DNA from: Cellvibrionales bacterium UBA4495
GTDB taxonomy: Bacteria > Pseudomonadota > Gammaproteobacteria > Pseudomonadales > Porticoccaceae
DNA length: 9,277 nucleotides
Assembly: GCA_002388905.1 (NCBI GenBank)
Contig: DGNJ01000096.1
Coordinates: 1 to 9,277 of the forward strand
Reading direction: 5' to 3'
In this document: in pieces, positions 8,201-9,277 of the stretch
How the letters are laid out: each line of letters begins with the position of its first letter
How positions within the stretch are numbered: position 1 is the first letter of the stretch
Notes under the pieces: model-generated
Seen by the model: the letters and a program-made list of their open reading frames with translations, nothing else
Told to the model about the DNA's origin: nothing
The model's database searches: none
Translations under genes and position numbers: made by a program

Positions 8201-9004
8201 GGGCAGCAATTCATTCAGCACCCGGTCGTACTGGGCAAACTCATAGCGGGGATGCAGGGCCGAAAGCTTGACCGAGATACCGTCGGCCCGCTCGATGGGC
8301 CTGTCCTTTCCCGACCCCGCCAGTATCGCCACCCGATCGAGGGCCTCCCGGTAGGACTCGAAGTAGGCCCGCGCATCGACGTCGGTGCGGGCACCCTCCC
8401 CCAGCATGTCGAAGGAGAACAGGGTGCCGGGCGGATTCTGCCGGCGGCCCCGGCGCACACCTTCGTCGATGGTGCGACCCAGCACGAACACGCCACCCAT
8501 GATCGCCATGGCCCGGCGCACCGCCCGGCGGACCAGGGGCTCTCCCAGTCTGCCCGTCAGTTGCTCGAGCCAGGAGACCGGTGCTCCGGTCAGGGCGGGG
8601 TCGAGCGTGACCACGCGGCCGGTGAGCATCAATCCCCAGGTCGACGCGTTGACGAACAGTGAATCGGTTTGCCCCAGGTGGCTGCGCCAGTCTCCCCCGC
8701 GAATTTTTTCCGCGATCAGCCGGTCGCTGGTTTCCTCGTCCGGTACCCGCAGCAGGGCCTCCGCCAGGCACATAAGGGCAACCCCCTCCGGGGATGAGAG
8801 TCCGAACTCCCGGAGAAAGGCGTCCAGGCCACCGCCATGGCCACTATCGCCCCGGCACTCCGCCACCAGCCGGCGGGCCTCGGCGAGCCCCTGTTGACGG
8901 GCCGCGTCATCGGGAGCGCGAGCTCCAAGCAGAGTGGCAACCGCGCCGGTTTCATCCGCGTGGGTGGCCAGCCGGATTTGCCGGCGCAGTGACGAAAGCG
9001 TCAT
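5213..9004 (-). CDS. putA: Bifunctional proline dehydrogenase / L-glutamate gamma-semialdehyde dehydrogenase
   Basis: Oxidises proline to glutamate in two steps: an FAD-dependent proline dehydrogenase, probably passing electrons to membrane quinone, then an NAD-dependent pyrroline-5-carboxylate dehydrogenase. The 1263 residues include the arm and PRODH barrel (about 1-470): Asp287 in IDAEEA, Tyr354 in RLVKGAYW, and Arg466-Arg467 in YLVRRLLENGANSSFVNR align with E. coli D370, Y437, R555 and R556. The dehydrogenase domain (about 480-990) has SPWNFP around W686, FTGSTATAG from 761, catalytic Glu787 and Cys821 (GQRCSA), and the PutA hallmark NMVGAVVGVNPFGG (975-988). A C-terminal aldehyde-dehydrogenase-like domain (about 1010-1263) appears non-catalytic. 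Unlike E. coli PutA (1320 residues), it starts directly in the arm and lacks the ribbon-helix-helix DNA-binding domain, so it should not repress its own gene. AGAGG eight bases before the ATG supports the start; the short upstream region leaves no room for the missing domain. Confidence 0.97.
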   Translation of the reverse strand: MTLSSLRRQIRLATHADETGAVATLLGARAPDDAARQQGLAEARRLVAECRGDSGHGGGLDAFLREFGLSSPEGVALMCLAEALLRVPDEETSDRLIAEKIRGGDWRSHLGQTDSLFVNASTWGLMLTGRVVTLDPALTGAPVSWLEQLTGRLGEPLVRRAVRRAMAIMGGVFVLGRTIDEGVRRGRRQNPPGTLFSFDMLGEGARTDVDARAYFESYREALDRVAILAGSGKDRPIERADGISVKLSALHPRYEFAQYDRVLNELLPRLRTLCLRARAHNLGLSIDAEEAVRLDLNLSLFEALARDPALAGWQGLGFVLQAYQKRAPGVADWLIALARQTGRRFMVRLVKGAYWDAEIKRAQQQGLDDYPVFTRKANTDLCYLVCAARLLEATDAVYPQFGSHNAYTLAMVRAMAGDRPHEFQRLHGMGALLYEHFYRDAGENAPPLRVYAPIGQHRDLLPYLVRRLLENGANSSFVNRFLDDELPVDALVRDVIGQVEESASRRHGSIPPPLAIYRNAGEERAQARGLDLDAPLPVAGLMAELDRLRHPLEAVADGLSADGKQAQGRTIRDPATGDTVGRVVESSTASLDAALAVAARAQPEWNRRGGEYRAHILEAMADVLEAHTRELIGIIGREGGRTLKDGLSEVREAVDFCRYYALQARSHFGVGALLHGRGVFFCISPWNFPLAIFTGQIAGALAAGNTVLAKPAEQTPLVAARAVDLFREAGLPREVVQLVPGDGPRIGEQLIPDARLAGVAFTGSTATAGRINRLLARRQDAIPLIAETGGQNAMVVDSSALHEQLVDDIVASAFHSAGQRCSALRVLYLQEEIADDVLAMLRGAMAELRLGNPLHPATDVGPVIDGDARAALEAHVRAMYREARIVAACEPPHSDQGHFVAPRVFEIEHIDQLPGEVFGPVLHVIRYRLSELDSVIEQIEGTGYGLTLGVHSRVEAFADHVFRHTRAGNTYINRNMVGAVVGVNPFGGTGLSGTGPKAGGPHYVPAFARPLSMPETAAGAGTVRSDTGKAMAPVDFSTVVRAWRQWREIPPPDRCDRVGVAFERLSGAAGAVDEDNAELRGQILADARRLLKPVSLPGPTGEDNRLSLHPRGVFLCLTEGPWSSTPLLVALAAGCGLVVATRQPVEDPVPVPVPVISALADAGVPDNLVAGVPWEQVTALLEHPQLAGVVATDLSSAPKQWARRRLADRHGAILPWIERLPAIWAPKRLAPVDYYLARFCYERTRTENLTARGGDTVLFSLRE
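5541..5558. repeat. Three-copy hexamer tandem repeat inside putA
   Basis: ACAGGG occurs twice in tandem (5541-5552), followed by the one-mismatch copy ACAGGA (5553-5558). On the coding (minus) strand this gives alternating Val-Pro, VPVPVPV, at PutA residues 1149-1155, within the C-terminal aldehyde-dehydrogenase-like domain. It keeps the reading frame, and probably reflects slippage-prone expansion in a surface loop or interdomain linker. Confidence 0.6.
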
Positions 9005-9059
9005 GGTGACAGCCTCTGGAGGTTTCCCGGGACCACGGCCGTAAGCCGACGGTCACTTC

Positions 9060-9088
9060 AACATATGCCGGCCCCGCGATATTGGCAA
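9060..9088 (-). promoter_or_regulatory. Probable sigma70 promoter of putA
   Basis: On the minus strand, TTGCCA (9083-9088; five of six -35 consensus positions) is followed after exactly 17 bases by TATGTT (9060-9065; four of six -10 positions). Transcription would begin near 9053, giving a leader of about 50 bases before the putA ATG at 9004. Spacing and position are good, making this the best-supported promoter in the window. No regulator site can be named; since this PutA lacks a DNA-binding domain, control would have to come from another protein. Confidence 0.5.
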
Positions 9089-9113
9089 GGGCCGCCGTCC
9101 CATCGCCTATACT
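9082..9113 (+). promoter_or_regulatory. Weak candidate promoter for the DUF255 gene
   Basis: TATACT (9108-9113) fits a -10 box at five of six positions. The only -35-like sequence upstream is TTGGCA (9082-9087), but the spacing of 20 bases is longer than the usual 16-18. It is almost the same set of bases as the minus-strand -35 box of putA. The leader to the start at 9189 would be about 70 bases. Low confidence because of the spacing. Confidence 0.28.
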
Positions 9114-9143
9114 GGGAGAACATCACCCGCAACGCCGCTCAAT

Positions 9144-9157
9144 ACGGCGATTGCCGT
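9144..9157 (+). promoter_or_regulatory. Small inverted repeat in the leader of the DUF255 gene
   Basis: ACGGC and GCCGT pair perfectly around the four-base loop GATT, 31 bases before the GTG start of the downstream gene. It would lie in the 5' leader if transcription begins after the TATACT box. It could be a leader hairpin or a short operator; five-base stems also arise by chance in GC-rich DNA. Confidence 0.25.
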
Positions 9158-9177
9158 CGCTTCATGCAACCATCGTC

Positions 9178-9183
9178 GAGAGG
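9178..9183 (+). promoter_or_regulatory. Ribosome binding site deciding a GTG start
   Basis: GAGAGG ends five bases before the GTG at 9189. An alternative in-frame GTG at 9183 (the sequence reads GTGCCCGTGCCC) would overlap this purine run and lack its own ribosome binding site, so 9189 is preferred. Confidence 0.55.
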
Positions 9184-9188
9184 TGCCC

Positions 9189-9277
9189 GTGCCCAACCGA
9201 CTGCAACTGGAAACCAGCCCCTACCTTCGCCAGCATGCCGACAACCCAGTGAACTGGTATCCCTGGTGCGACGAGGC
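9189..9277 (+). CDS. DUF255 / YyaL-type thioredoxin-domain protein, 5' end only
   Basis: Only the first 29 codons are in the window. They encode [20 protein letters not shown] followed by VNWYPWCDE, with GTG read as Met. This matches the conserved opening of the DUF255 family (YyaL; human homologue SPATA20), whose members begin NRL..E.SPYL.QHA.NPV.WYPW and continue with a thioredoxin-like fold and a six-hairpin glycosidase-like region, usually near 650-700 residues. The function of the family is not settled; a redox or sugar-related role has been suggested from the folds. The Cys after WYPW is part of the segment leading toward the thioredoxin active-site region, which lies outside the window. 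The gene is divergent from putA, with 184 bases between the start codons. The rest cannot be assessed. Confidence 0.8.
   Translation, partial: MPNRLQLETSPYLRQHADNPVNWYPWCDE

Noticed and set aside
7634..8662. A 342-codon plus-strand open frame inside putA
   Set aside because: Also an antisense shadow of the proline dehydrogenase domain, with no motif or start signal.
1..9277. Searched for a novel defence, mobile or biosynthetic system
   Set aside because: All sizeable coding regions belong to well-known metabolic families, and there are no repeats, integrases, transposases, toxin-antitoxin-like small genes or compositional islands beyond the short AT-rich promoter segment.

Overview
The window is GC-rich, tightly packed DNA from a proteobacterium, most likely a gammaproteobacterium. 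The basis is an Escherichia coli-type two-gene NADPH sulfite reductase (flavoprotein CysJ plus siroheme protein CysI) and a long PutA that aligns well with enterobacterial PutA. The genus cannot be fixed from this stretch. No RNA gene, insertion sequence, integrase, CRISPR array or phage gene is visible, and no gap between genes exceeds about 270 bases.

Layout, left to right. (1) Positions 1-1281, minus strand: two consecutive short-chain dehydrogenase/reductase (SDR) genes. They are close paralogues of each other, and the downstream one is cut by the left edge. (2) Positions 1282-1551: a 270-base divergent control region with an AT-rich core (about 70% A+T over 1441-1510). It holds candidate promoters for both directions and a small dyad just ahead of cysJ. 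(3) Positions 1552-5188, plus strand: cysJ and cysI, the two subunits of assimilatory NADPH sulfite reductase, 88 bases apart and probably one operon. No cysH follows; the next gene converges after 24 bases. (4) Positions 5213-9004, minus strand: putA, a 1263-residue proline dehydrogenase/pyrroline-5-carboxylate dehydrogenase. It lacks the N-terminal ribbon-helix-helix DNA-binding domain but has the non-catalytic C-terminal aldehyde-dehydrogenase-like domain. (5) Positions 9005-9188: a 184-base divergent control region with a good sigma70-type promoter for putA. (6) From 9189, plus strand: the first 29 codons of a DUF255/YyaL-type thioredoxin-fold protein.

Functionally these are housekeeping genes: reduction of sulfite to sulfide for cysteine synthesis, oxidation of proline to glutamate, and two SDR oxidoreductases of unknown substrate. 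I found no convincing novel system. The observations worth following up are modest: the divergent cysJ/SDR control region and its leader dyad, the tandem SDR pair, the PutA domain layout, and the apparently shared -35 region between putA and the DUF255 gene.
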